From Pelagophyceae sp. CCMP2097 (Eukaryota; Sar; Pelagophyceae): a DNA stretch of 64,000 nt. The position numbers were made by a program, and so were the translations under genes. Location: NCBI GenBank assembly GCA_026770575.1, contig MU657223.1:82011-146010 (forward strand), written 5' to 3'. The notes under the pieces were generated by a model. It was not told where the DNA came from, searched no databases, and saw nothing but the letters and a program-made list of their open reading frames with translations. Numbering within the stretch: position 1 is the stretch's first letter; each line of letters opens with the position of its first letter. This document shows, piece by piece, positions 10,985-22,318 of this stretch.

Positions 10985-13976
10985 ATGATGTCGCCCAAGA
11001 TCATCGCGCTCGAGGAGGGTGCGTCCGCCTGCGCTTCGGGGCGGCGCGATTATTTTCGCCCGGGGCTGGACTTGCCCGCCCAGGCTGGAACAACGAGATC
11101 AAGGCTAAGGCGATCGACGTCCTCGAGGAGATGCTGAACAACGGCTTTGACAAGAAATCGGCCCAGCTCTTCGCGCCCAAGGAATACGTGCAGACGTGCG
11201 CTCCTGCCGCGGGCGCGTCGGCGCGTGACCCGCGAAAACGCCGCGCGGCCGCAGGTACACCACATGCTACAACATGTGCACGCAGCGGAGCCCGTACAAC
11301 TGGTCCGAGCAGCTCTATCAGCGCCACGGCGACACCATCTCCGCCTACCTCTCGAACACGGTGCGTGCCGGCCCCGCGCAGGCGCCCCCGCGCGTCGCCG
11401 GCGCCCTTTGGCGCCTATTCGGAACTCGGCCCCTCTTCCGCAGGTGCTGCCGGCGCTGCGACATCAGAAGAAGGACTTTTTGCTGACGGAGCTGACAAAA
11501 CGCTGGACGAACCACAAGATCATGAACCGGTGGTGCGCCGCTGCCCGGACCTCGCAGTGGGGCGCCCGTCCTCGGCGACGCCCGTTGGCGCTGGTTTCGA
11601 CGCGCGCGTTCCTAGGATGCAGCGTTTTTTCATGTACCTGGACCGGTACTACGTCAAGCACCACTCTCTCCCGACGCTCGACGTCGCCGGCCTCAAGCAC
11701 TTCAAGACGCTCGTCTACGGCGAGGTCAAGAAGGAGGTCGTCCAGGCCATGTACGTCTGCTTTGCGGGCGCCGCGGGGTGACCCCTTGTTCGACGCTCCG
11801 ACGCAGGATCACGCTCATCGACTCGGAGCGAGACGAGCGCATCATCGTGCGTCGCCCGCGCGGTTCCAATCGATGCAGTCGCACGTCTGCAATGACGGGC
11901 TTGCGAAGAACCGTCTGCGAAGACGCGGACGACAGCCGGTCGCGACGGCGGGAAACTCGTAGGACCGCGGCCTCGTCAAGAGCTGCGTCGAGCTCCTCGA
12001 GGTAACATTCCTGCCTCGGCGCCGGCCTTTGCGGGGACTGTCTTTTCACGAGATTGGTAGGCTATGGGCATGGGCACGCTGGACGCGTACGTCACCGACT
12101 TTGAAGACGAGCTCCTGGCTTCGACCAAGGAGTACTACGCGCGCAAGTCGCAGGAGTGGGTCGAGACGGACGACACGCCGACGTATCTTGTCAAGGCGGA
12201 GATGGCCCTGGACGCGGAAAAGGTTCGAACGTGTGACCAAAAACTTGTTGTATGATGATTCCAATGAGGCTCCTGCTCGACGTCGACTCCCAATTAGGCG
12301 AGAGTGGCCAACCTCCACTCCCAATTAGGCGAGAGTGGCCAACTACTTGAATTCAGCCTCTGAGCCCAAGCTCCTCCGTGTCTGCGAGCACGAGGTCCTG
12401 GAGCTGCGCGAGACGACGCTGCTGGAGAAGGAGGGCTCGGGTTGCCGCGCTTTGCTGGCCAACGACAAGGCCGACGACCTGGCGCGCATGTACCGCCTTT
12501 TTTCCAGAGTCCCAAACGGCCTCCCGCCCATGGCCGCCCTCGCGCGCGCCCACATCGAGCAGTGCGGCAACGACGTCATCAACCGCCGCGAGGCCAGGCT
12601 CGAGGTGCGTTTTCGGGCTTTGTGCCGTCAGGCGTCCTCGGTCGCCGGATGGGGACGCTTTCAAATCCTTTTTTAAAAAATAGGCGGGCGAGAAGGACTC
12701 GAACCAGGACCCCGCGTTTGTCAAGGAGCTGCTGGCGCTGCACGACAAGTATATTGCCGTGGTCTCGGACCAATTCGGCGGCAACGCGCTCTTCCAAAAG
12801 GCGCTCAAAGAGGCATTTGTCGAATTCGTCAACCGCGACGTGGGCAAGTTCAGCAACGCCGAGCTGATGTCGTCGTTCTGCGACCGCATCCTCAAGTCTG
12901 GCGGCGAGAAGCTTTCCGACGAGGACGTCGAGGCGTACTTGGAAAAGTTGGTGCACCTCTTCTCCTACCTCACGGACAAGGACTTGTTCGCGGAGATTTA
13001 CCGCAACCAGCTGGCGAAGCGGCTTTTGGCGCAGCGGTCGGCGAGCGACGACGCGGAGAGGCTGATGATCGGCAAGCTGAAGTTGCGGTGCGGGTCGCAG
13101 TTCACCGGCAAAATGGAGGGCATGCTCAACGACCTGGCCATCGGGGCGGACCACCAGGCGGACTTTGAGGCGCACCTCGGCGACGAAAAGTGCCTGGCCC
13201 AGCTCGGCGGCAAGATGGAGTTTTCGGTGCAGGTGCTCACGACGGGGTACTGGCCCACGTTTGCGGCCATTGACGCGCACCTCCCGCACGAAATCGTCGC
13301 CTGCGCCCGAGTGTTCAAGGAGTACTACGACCGCAAGAACTCCAAGCGCCGCCTAGCCTGGATGTACTCGTTGGGCACTGCCACCGTCCGCGGCACGTTC
13401 GCCAAGAAAACCTTCGACCTGCAGGTCAACACTCTGCAGGCAATCGCGCTGGTCGCCTTCAACGCAAAGGGCGCCGGCGCAAAGGGCGCCGAGGGCGAGG
13501 ACGCCAAGGGCCTGCTGGGCGACGCCGAGGCGCCGTACGACGCGGTGCGCGAGTGCATCAACCTCCCCGACGAGATGTTGAAGCGCGTGCTGCACTCGCT
13601 CGCCTGCGGCAAGTACAAGGTGCTCCTGAAGACGCCGCCGGGCACGACGATCAAGGCCACGGACTCTTTTCGAGTCCACACGGCGTTCGCGTGCCCCATG
13701 CGAAAGGTGCGCATTCCGATGGCGGCGCTCGACGAGGCGCACAGCACCAAGCGTGTCGAGGAGGACCGCACGGTGGCCATCGAGGCGGCGGTGGTGCGCA
13801 TCATGAAGGCGCGCAAGACGCTGTCGCACCAGCAGCTGCTGGCGGAAGTACTCTCGCAATTGGCCTTCTTCCGGCCAAACCCCAAGGTCATCAAGCGACG
13901 CATCGAGGCCTTGATCGACCGCGAGTACCTCGAGCGCGACCCTGAAGTCCCAAACGCCTACCGCTACCTCGCCTGA
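10985..13976 (+). CDS. cullin, CUL1-like scaffold of SCF ubiquitin ligases
   Basis: Cullins hold the RING protein RBX1 at their C-terminus and substrate adaptors at their N-terminus. Ten exons give a consistent phase: 10985-11018, 11084-11195, 11255-11360, 11444-11532, 11616-11750, 11807-11846, 11963-12001, 12061-12222, 12329-12604 and 12684-13976. The product is 761 residues, close to CUL1. Cullin landmarks are YTTCYNMCTQ, RFFMYLDRYYVKHHSLP, the cullin-homology segment LFAEIYRNQLAKRLL, and the neddylation region VVRIMKARKTLSHQQLL with its acceptor Lys. The protein ends YRYLA, as CUL1 does. Several exons are only 34-40 nt long. The acceptor of the intron at 12223-12328 lies in a 31-bp-spaced duplication, and only the second copy keeps the frame. 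Confidence 0.96.
12223..12344. repeat. cullin intron related to a reversed tRNA-like repeat, with duplicated acceptor
   Basis: The intron (12223-12328) is largely the reverse complement of the tRNA-like sequence at 59294-59389. For example, GATTCCAATGAGGCTCCTGC at 12257-12276 is exactly complementary to 59324-59343. The intron end plus the first exon bases (about 28 bp at 12286-12313) are repeated at 12317-12344, a shift of 31 bp. This creates two ATTAG|GCGAGAGTGG acceptors. Only the downstream one maintains the cullin frame. Confidence 0.75.
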
Positions 13977-14453
13977 GCGGGCATGCCGGCCGCGGTACGG
14001 GCGCGCGGACGCAGCCTTTTGAACCGGGTCAAAGGACCCGCCGGCCGCGCGCCGGGGGGCGCGCGGCGGCGGCGCGGCGCCGAGGCGCCGAGCTGCAACG
14101 CACGACGAGACGCACAAAAAAGAACGAACCGCCGACCTGGTCCTTTCATACTATGAAGCTCATAGCATACAAGCCCCGCCTGATCCCACGCCGCATCCCA
14201 CCGGGGCTCGGCAGAGTGCGGTTCCTTAACGCCGCGCCGACGTCATGGCAGCGGGCGGCCCGGGGGTGTAGGAGGAGGGCTGGGTGCGCGCGTGGGAGGT
14301 CGTGCGCGCGCGGGTATGGGCAGGGTATACAAAAACGGGCCGGGTATGTACAGTGGGCGGCGCCGATCACGTCGACGACCGCCGCTGGGTGGGTTTGTTT
14401 GCAACAACACTTTAATGTTTTGCTTGGTGCCGAGCGCCGCAGCCGTAATCAGT
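13977..14453. other. convergent intergenic spacer
   Basis: This is the 3' flank of cullin (+) and of the LamG-like gene (-). It is GC-rich with several inverted CG words and no recognisable gene. Confidence 0.35.
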
Positions 14454-15924
14454 CTACACCGTCGCAGCGCGCTCCCGCGTCTCGGGGGACATGGCGCACG
14501 GCGACCTAGCCGCGTGCGACAGTCGAGTCGTGCCTGCCGTGCAAGGCGCCCTCTCGGAAGCAGGCAGCGGCGACACTTCTTTGTTGGACGCGCGTCGGAC
14601 GCCGGCTCGCGACTCGATTTTGTGCTTCTTGAGCAGCGCGTGCTCGAGCGCGAGGAGGCAGCTCGCGGGCACGGGACCTGACCACAGCGCAAACTCTGCG
14701 ACGTCGCCGCGGAGCCGGTACGAGCCTGGAGATTGGCGTCAGGCCCGTAGCCTCGGGCAAGAAGGGCACGCGGCATCGCCTTCGACGCCCGTGGCGGCGC
14801 GCACCGTTGCGGTCCGAGCCGATTGTGAGCCCCTGCGCGACGAAGTTTGGCCCGACGTTGGCGCAGCCCTCGATCGCGCCGTCGACGAAGAGCGCCGCGG
14901 ACCGCGCGGGCGCCACCGGCGCGGCGCCCGGAAACGGAAGGCCCGGCGGCGCCGCGAGCGCCGCGGAGTTGTGGAGGCGGCGGCGCACGGCGGTGAGCAG
15001 TCCGCCGCGCGCGCGGAGCCAGCGCTCGTCGGGCGGCTGCGCGGCGGCTCTTGGCGGCGGCGGCCGCCACGAGGCGTGGCCAAAGACCGTCGTGTAGACG
15101 TGCCAGGCGCCCGTGGCTCTGGTGTTGCCCCACAAAGCGTGGCGCGGCGGGTCGCCGAGCGACGTGGCGGTGAAGCAGATTCTGGGGTGCGCGCGGTCGC
15201 CGTCCGTCGGGTAGCCGTGGCACAGCTCGAAGCGATCGCCGGGCACGCTGCTGTCGACGACGGTCGAGTCGCCGCGCACGGCGGCGACGACGAGCATGAC
15301 GCCGTCGGCCACGGGCGGCAGGCCCGGCCCGCCGAGGACGAGGCCGCGCGCAGAGCTCGGCTTGTCGCCAAAGGCCACGGCGCGCCGACCACAGTTATCC
15401 AGCAGCCGCGGCGCCGTCAGCGTCGACGCCGGTAGCGCCGCGACTTTGCCGCCCAAAGCGTCGCGCCACGCCACGATGTTGTCCTCGCCGTCGACGCTCA
15501 CGCAAGCGTCCGCGCGGAGCCAGACCACGCAGCGAGAGTACACGCGCAGGATGCAGCGCCACGCCCGGCGGCCGCCAAAGCCCAAAGCGTACCTGCGCCG
15601 CCGGCGTTCCGCGGCCGCAATCGGCACGCTTGTGCCACGGCGACGCGGCATCCAGGGCGCACTTCGTGATGGCGAGCTCGTCTTTGAGCCCCATCTTCGC
15701 GACGATTTCGCCGACTTGCAGCCTGCGACGCGCCTCGCAAACGGCGCCCGAGATGAGTTCTCCCGCGGTGCGAGACGCGCGTCTCCGTACCGCGCGTGGG
15801 CTTCGACGACGCGCGAGCACGTGCGGCACGCCTCTGCGACGGCGCCGAGGTCGCGCTGCACGCTGACCCAGGAAAGGACGTGGTGCAGGACGCCCGTGTC
15901 GTAGAGCGAATCGATGGAAGACAT
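14454..15924 (-). CDS. LamG/concanavalin A-like protein with a weak F-box-like N-terminus
   Basis: The beginning (LHHVLSWVSVQRDLGAVAEACR) resembles an F-box helix pair, but weakly. The main part reads as a jelly-roll LamG/ConA-like domain: YSRCVVWLRADACVSVDGE, a central FELCHGYPTDG-like strand region, ALFVDGAIEGCANVGP and, after an intron, YRLRGDVAEFALWSG. The intron at 14726-14804 (GTGCGC...CTCCAG, phase 1) joins SDRNG to SYRLRGD well. Between about 15600 and 15790 the plausible coding frame shifts: GELISGAVCEARRRLQVGEI lies one frame off its neighbours. I found no clean intron to explain this, so either an unusual intron or an assembly indel exists there. Substrate and location are unknown. 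Confidence 0.6.
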
Positions 15925-17120
15925 GGTACGAGGTCAAAGTAGCACTGCCGTGCAAATCCGATCCGATCCAATCCTCAATCACAGCTTCGACGGGTCAAGC
16001 CGTCGCCATCCGGGCCTAGACGACGCCGAGCTGAACGCCCGACCGGAGCTTGGCGGCCCGAGGCGGCCCTCGAGTGGGCTCGACTTCTGCACGTGCTAGA
16101 ACAAATTGCCAGCTCATCGACCCGACGTGCCTGTCTCATGCCATCTTCTCGGGGCGGCGCCCGGGGGCACGGGCGTGCGCCCCGCCGTCCCGGGGGCCGG
16201 CCATCGATCCCCGTCGACGGGCAGTGACTCCAGACTCGAAGAATTCTTGCAAATATTCAAAGTCCTTGAGCTGGCCAGAGCGGCTTGGGATCGAACGCGG
16301 GTTTCTCTCTCCGTGGGGAGGCCCGGCCGACCCGAGGCTGCTGCCCGTCGGCCTCGCTCTCCTTGGGACGCGGCGCGGCGGCGCGCACCTTTGCTTTTCG
16401 GGATGTATCAGAACAACAGCGGATTGCGTTTCTTCGCAGCCAGCAGAAACCTTTAACAAAGCCTCACAGTTGAACCTTTGAAATTGAAAAGATCCGCAAC
16501 CGACGTGAAGCAACCCGCCTCGCGACGCGGGCGCTCGGTGCCGGGCCGCCCGGGCGACACCAGCAACCCGGACGGCGGCCGCTGCACAGCGCATCGACAT
16601 GAAAACTTTCAAGTTGCTCACAGGCTGGACACTATAAGCCTCATGCCTCACACACGCGCCGGCCTCGAAGGGCGACCGCAGCGTCGGAGCAGAGCTGTTT
16701 CTGTCTGTTGACACGCATTTACTGACATCGTGTATTTTCGTCGACGTGACGGAACACGCGAAAATTCTCGTTCAAAGCTTTTGCCGTTTTCTACCAGCCA
16801 TCCGCGTGCGTTGCCGTCGGGGTCGATGCCGGCCCTGTGCTGCGGGGGGGGGGGGCTGTCGGAGCGGCGCCGGGGCGCCCTCGAGCACGGCCCGAGGGCT
16901 TGGAGCGTCCTTTTGAGAGGAGGGGCCCCGGCAGAACGCCGCGGCCGTTTACTGCCCGAGGCCCCTCCTCCGCAGTTTCGTCGTTATGCGTCGTCGACGG
17001 CGGCCTTTATAGGATCTCCCGCACACCCCGCACACCCGCCCGACCGCGCGCGGCCCGCACGAACCACCTGCCCGCACGCCCCACCGGCCCGCACGCCCCA
17101 CCGCCCCACCACCCCGCACC
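15925..17120. other. intergenic region with a poly-G run and a TATA-like box
   Basis: This is the upstream region of two divergent genes. A run of 12 G lies at 16844-16855. TTTATA at about 17006-17011, some 110 bp before the next ATG, could be the promoter of the gene at 17121. Short ORFs here show no motif. Confidence 0.35.
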
Positions 17121-17930
17121 ATGTTCACCTCCCTCTTGGCCTACAACGCGTGCATCGAGTTCTCCGCGGGCTTCGGCTCCGAGGAGAAGGACGCCGTTCG
17201 ACGCGGCCGCCAGCTCATGAAGGCCGACCTCGCGGCCGCGCTCTTCCAGCCCGCGGTGCCGGGCAAGCCGCGCGCGAGCCGGCCCCGCCTCAACATGCGC
17301 GACGACCTCACCTGTGGCGGCGCGCGCGACCTTACGCCCCTGGGCCAAGCGCGCCCCTGGGCCAAGCGCAGCACCAAGCTCCGCGTCGCCGACGCTGACG
17401 CCCCCGCCGACGGCGCCTCCGACGACGCCGGCCCGCCCGCGGACATCGCCGCGGACCTCGCTGCCGTCCTCGGCGACGCGGCGGCGTGGCCGAGCCTCGT
17501 GGTCGTCGCGCGCGCAACGCCGCGCGCCGACGCCGCGCCCGCCGCCTCGCCCGCCGGCGGCTCCGTGGCGACGGAGTCGTGGGAAGACGACGCGCTCGAC
17601 GAGGGCGCGTGGGAGTTCGTCGAGGACGCTTTGCTCGCCGACGAGTGGCTCGACGTCGCACCGCGTCCGGCGACGTTCAAGGACGCCGTCCTCGCGCGCG
17701 CCTGCGCCTGGGGCGCGCGCGGCGTGCACGGCGCGCGCGCGGCTGCGCCGCGGCCGCGCCCCGTGCGTGCCGTCGCGCTCAAGGACAAGGGCGACGCGGT
17801 CCCCTTTGCCGACTCGTGCGGCGCCGCCGAGGCGCTGGAGCACGCGCGGCGCACGCGGAAAAGTCGCCAGGCGATGCGCATCCGCGACAAGCGCGTCTCG
17901 ATGAAGGCCACGGCCATGGCCGCGTCATAG
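17121..17930 (+). CDS. orphan protein, 269 residues
   Basis: I do not recognise this protein. The ORF is uninterrupted from an ATG at 17121 to TAG and begins MFTSLLAYNACIEFSAGFGS. The middle is Ala/Asp-rich and includes an acidic stretch, ESWEDDALDEGAWEFVEDAL. The C-terminus is basic, with KSRQAMRIRDKRVSMKATAM. No signal peptide, membrane segment or zinc-binding pattern is visible. Support for coding comes from single-frame length, start context, a TATA-like box about 110 bp upstream and an AT-richer 3' flank. In DNA this GC-rich, a chance ORF of this size remains possible. Confidence 0.55.
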   Translation: MFTSLLAYNACIEFSAGFGSEEKDAVRRGRQLMKADLAAALFQPAVPGKPRASRPRLNMRDDLTCGGARDLTPLGQARPWAKRSTKLRVADADAPADGASDDAGPPADIAADLAAVLGDAAAWPSLVVVARATPRADAAPAASPAGGSVATESWEDDALDEGAWEFVEDALLADEWLDVAPRPATFKDAVLARACAWGARGVHGARAAAPRPRPVRAVALKDKGDAVPFADSCGAAEALEHARRTRKSRQAMRIRDKRVSMKATAMAAS

Positions 17931-18716
17931 ACGCGCCCGACGACCGCGACGACGAATTCCGCGCTCGACGCGCTCGACGCGACGCCTGCATACTTACAAG
18001 AAAACCAAACGACATTACATATCCTGCACATAGACCATCCTGCACATTCACCCGGCCGACAACGACACACCGCGACGTCGAATGTGCGCACGAACACGCA
18101 CAATACACCAACCCAAATCAAACGCGCCCAAATAAATACGCACACCACACAACCTCGAGCACCGCAGCGTCTTGTCGTCTATAGAGAGTACATGTAGTGA
18201 CCTCCCAGTCGTCTAAGAGCGAAAGTAATCGATTCCAGCTGGATTTGATCGGAAATCGATTCGGAATCGATTCGATTCGATTTGGAATCAATTCCACATC
18301 CCCTTGGTGATTTTGTGCGCTAAGAACTTTTGGCTCCCGCGCTCGCTGACAGTGGCACTTACCGCTTTATCGCTCTTTCGACAAGATCAGACTTGAAACA
18401 AAATGAGAAACGATTTTTACATGAAATTGTGAATGTGAATTATTTGTGTTGTCCTAAACATTTCCTCGCCTACAGAAACGATGTGCAATCCACATCAAGA
18501 CGTGTCATCCAGTCAGTGAGTCTTGAAATACAATGAAAATTGCTCATCTGACAGTTAATAGCAGACCACGTCGAAAAGCTTGTTCTGCCTTGTGATGCAC
18601 TTGGTCAGAATAGGCTGGGAAGATGTCTGGGATGCAGTCCGTTTTTCGGCGACAGCAAGTTCGAGGACGACTACGCTAGCAACGTCGCGCCGCCGCCGCG
18701 CCGCGAACGCAGCAAA
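17931..18716. other. AT-richer intergenic region with an ATCGATT-rich simple repeat
   Basis: At about 18225-18300 the words ATCGATTC and GATTCGAT recur several times in degenerate tandem. The rest (18300-18600) is AT-rich without a supported ORF. A frame leading into the next gene is open from about 18,640, so the next gene could start earlier than annotated. Confidence 0.4.
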
Positions 18717-20761
18717 ATGCCGCGGCGGAGCAACAAGCGCAAGGCGACGATTGCGTCGTCGCCGCTCGTGCGTCTCTCGCGGCGGCGCTTGAAGCGGCGA
18801 GCGCTTGAAGCGGACACGTACACTAGGTTGAGATCACGCTCCTGCACCGCGCCATGCGTCCGTCCCGGCGTCCCCCGGCCTCTCCCGCGCGCGCCGCCGC
18901 GACGGCGCTTGGGTCGGAGGATGCGCCGCTGCGTTAGCACGCGATTTCGCGATAGGCCTCGAGCTCGAGTCCATCTGCGAAAAGGCCTGCCGTGCGCCGC
19001 CGCGCCTCGCGCGCGCCTGTTTTTCGCGGGCCGCGCCGCGCCGCGCTGCCCGGCAAAAATGCCCCGGCGAAAGTGCCGCCGCCGGACGCGCACAAATTAG
19101 GCGTGCTGTCGTCGCAGCAGCCGGAGACCAACTCGGCCGATGCGTCCAAGCTCCGCGACGAGATGCTCGACATCCACCGGCGAGTTCCCTGGCACGGGAG
19201 GGGGGGGGGGGGAGAGCGCCGCGGCATGTCCTCGTAGAGGGACCCACGCTCGGTCGGTGCTTAACGAAGTTTGACGTACAATTGTAGGCGCTTCAATAAG
19301 TTTGACGTCGTCTTTTCGAGCCATTCCGCAGCCGAGGACGACTTCATCTTCCCCATGCTCTCGCGACGCGGTGTCCCCATCGCCTCGTGAGTGCGGCGGC
19401 GGACACCCACAGCCGGCGCGCGAGGCGGGCCTGTCGCAGCGCGCGCCTCGTGCGCGCTTTCAAAAATCGACCGCAGTCGGCTAGGGCGGTGGTGGGCGAG
19501 CACGAGGAGGAGGGTCGCATGATGGCGGGCGCGCTGGAGCATTTGAACCACCGCGTGGGAATCGGCGCGCCCGTGGGCGTCGACGCGTCCGACGACGCGC
19601 TTCTCCTGCAGCGGCTCGTAGAGGTCAAGGAGCGCCTCTCCGAGCACATGCTCCGCGAGGAGGAGGCCATCTTCGACTCGTTGACCGGCTTCTCCGACGC
19701 CGAGCTTTACGACCTCGTCGGCCTCGTCTTGGGCTCGCGCTCGGTGCGTTTGTTTCCGCGGGGCCTTCGCGCGCGGGGGAAAAGCGCGCGCGCAGGCGGA
19801 CACGCTCGCCACGATGATCCAGATGGAGGTCGCGCACCTCGAGCCCGACCTCGCGAAGCATGTGCGTCGACTCCTGGAGTCCCCGCGGTGCGCCTCTCGA
19901 AACGCGGCTCTGACGCGTCGGCCCTAGGTGCTGTCGACGATGTGCGCCGTGACGGCGAAGACGCAGTTCAAGGCGTGGCTCGCCGACGCTCTGTCGCCCG
20001 CGGCGGCGGCGGCGGCTGATGCGCCGACGGCCATCGACTGCAAGACGGCAGGCGACTGCGGCGACAGCGGCAAGCCGGCGGCGCGCGCGGCGAAGCGGTC
20101 GCGTGCGTCGGCGGCGGTGGCGTGCCCGCACTACGGCCACGCGGCGCTCGTGCGCGCGCCTTGCTGCGGCTCCTTTGTGGGCTGCCACCGGTGCCACGAC
20201 GAGTCCGCCGTTTGCGAGAAGCGCATGGACGCACGCCTCGTCACCGTCATGCGCTGCGCGCACTGCGCCCTGGAGCAGCCGGCGGCGCAGCACTGCTCTG
20301 GCTGCGCGGCGCGCTTGGGCGCGTACTACTGCCGCGTCTGCCGCCTCTGGGACGAGTCGGGCGCGCCGACGTACCACTGCCCGTACTGCAACATCTGCCG
20401 CCGCGGCCACGGTTTGGGCGTCGACTACCACCACTGCATGAAATGCAACCTCTGCGTGGCCCTCGACCGCCTCGCCAGCCACTCCTGCGCGCGCGACGCG
20501 CGCTGCGTCGCCTGCGACGACCCCTTCTTCGCCTCGGACCGCCGCGTCGACCAGCTCCTCTGCGGTGCGAAACGCCGCCGATAGAGGGGGGCGCGTCGCG
20601 AACTGGGGGGGGCGCCCAGGCCTCTTTGGGACGGCGCCCAAACGCAAGCCTCTTCAGGCCACGCGGCGCACTCCATGTGCCTCGACGCCGCCGCCGCGGC
20701 GCGCGGCGCCGCCGTCGACTGCCGCGTTTGCAAGATCCCCTGCCGGCGCGCCGTCGTCTGA
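18717..20761 (+). CDS. BRUTUS/HRZ-like iron-sensing E3 ubiquitin ligase (hemerythrin, CHY, CTCHY, RING)
   Basis: In plants and algae such proteins sense iron through a hemerythrin fold and ubiquitinate iron-response regulators. The phase-consistent model has nine exons (18717-18767, 18827-18857, 18956-18991, 19101-19179, 19288-19386, 19485-19743, 19796-19861, 19928-20564, 20658-20761), giving 453 residues. One hemerythrin domain is seen: LLHRAMR (first His), SSHSAAEDDFIFPML, GEHEEEG and HMLREEEAIF. A CHY zinc finger (ACPHYGHAALVRAPCC) follows, then Cys/His CTCHY ribbons (YHCPYCNICRRGHGLGVDYH) and a RING-H2 (CVACDDPFF...LLCGHAAHSMCL...CRVCK). Plant BRUTUS has three hemerythrin domains; here there is one. 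The intron at 19180-19287 uses a GC donor (CG|GCGAGT). It yields HRRFNKFDVVFSSH, matching the BRUTUS pattern. The first exon is short and the start is uncertain. Confidence 0.88.
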
Positions 20762-22318
20762 GCCCGAGGCGGCCGACCCGCGAGAACTTCGTTGAAACTT
20801 CCGGAAACTAATGGAATTTCACGCTCAGCAGTTGCCTGCTTAAAATCCACCCTGGGTGAAAAACCACTTGATCCAAGAAGCAGCCGAGACTGCACATCAA
20901 GGGGCGGCTGTTGACATGAAATTATGACACCATCTGTCACTGACGTATGCCCTGGGTGAGAAAACCACTTGATCCAAGAGGCAGCCAAGACTGAACATCA
21001 AGGGTGTGAGATAAACACTTGATCCAAGAGGCAGGGTGGTGAGAAAACCACTTGATCCAAGAGGCAGCCGAGGGTGGGAAGGCTTACGCGACGCGTGTCG
21101 TGAACGAGCAGGGCGTGGACGAGCAGTGACAAAGAGAGCTCCAAAGATTTCCGTAGAAAGAGGACACCGAGTAAACCTGGCGGATGGGACGCGTCCGACG
21201 AGGACGCGGGCCTGGCGGATGGGACGCGTCCGACGATGAGCTGGCTTACGCGACGCGTGTCGTGGACGAGCAGGGTGAAAAACCACTTGATCCAAGAAGC
21301 AGCCGAGACTGCACATCAAGGGGCGGCTGTTGACATGAAATTATGACACCATCTGTCACTGACGTATGCCCTGGCAAAAGGACTTGAATTCCGGTCCCAG
21401 TGCCAGGAGGAGCCAGTTAAGAAAAGACTTAAAATTAGTGTATAGGAATTCCTATACATGTACTAGGAATCCTAACACATCCAATTCCTATTATTGAGGG
21501 TTTTTGGTACCCAGACCCGGATTTGAACCGGCGTACATTCATTTCACTTGCGGACATTTTTTGGACGAGCAGGGTGGGGGCTGGCCCAAGAGGGTGTGCC
21601 TGACTAATCGGTTCCAATGGCCAGCTGAGCTGTTCCTTGTTCCTTTGAGACGCCGTCGACTGCCTCGTCGGCAAGATCTCCTCCCTTAATTTGACGTCGC
21701 ATGACGACGGCGGCTTCCGAACGCCCGACCCTAGAACCCGAAAAAAATCACGCGCACTGGACTGCACCACGGAAACTTCCTCGCCTCATCACATCTCTTT
21801 TCGCGGGAAAATCCTTGACGACGATTGTCATCCACTCGATTGCGGAACGTTTGGATTCGATGACGTGGTCGGTACGTATGATCAATCTGAATAGATTGAG
21901 TGAAAGGTTTTAAAATAACTAACATCATCTATCCTTGACTATTCCTTGAGTTTATCTTTGTATATCAATGAAAAGTGATGTATGACCAATCTCTAATTTT
22001 TGAAAAAAATCAAATGCAAATCCCTAACCCTGAAACGCATATTATTGCGCAAATCACTGCAAATTGAGTTTGCGATTTGAAGTAGTATCCGTTAAATTGA
22101 CATTTTTGGCCCAACGGACAAAAAGAAACGCCCGCGGAAAATGGAACGCTCGCTCTTATACGTAGCTCAACTAATCTGAAGTTCGCCCTGCCGAGGGTGT
22201 TCCTTGCAACTCGCGCCTGGGCGTGCTCGACTGCGTCTCGAGTATCGTCCAGTTCCACCGCCCTCTCCGCCCTCTCCGCGCCGCTTCCGCCGCCCGCCGC
22301 CCCCCGCCGACGTCGAAG
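20762..22318. other. repeat-rich, partly AT-rich intergenic region
   Basis: Besides the minisatellite described separately, 21380-22180 is AT-rich with palindromic TAGGAATTCCTA-type words near 21446 and no supported gene. ORFs near 21.5-21.9 kb show no family motif. Confidence 0.4.
20854..21374. repeat. complex minisatellite with an exact 102-bp direct repeat
   Basis: A 102-bp block at 20854-20955 recurs without visible mismatch at 21273-21374. Between them are shorter units: three near copies of AAACCACTTGATCCAAGAGG (around 20960, 21015 and 21045), two copies of a GGCTTACGCGACGCGTGTCGT unit (about 21081 and 21243), and a 34-bp unit starting CCTGGCGGATGGGACGCG twice in tandem (about 21177 and 21211). 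Confidence 0.9.

Noticed and set aside
21500..21540. Reverse-strand B-box-like GGTTCAAATCC suggesting a tRNA
   Set aside because: No acceptor stem partner or A box at proper distance on that strand.
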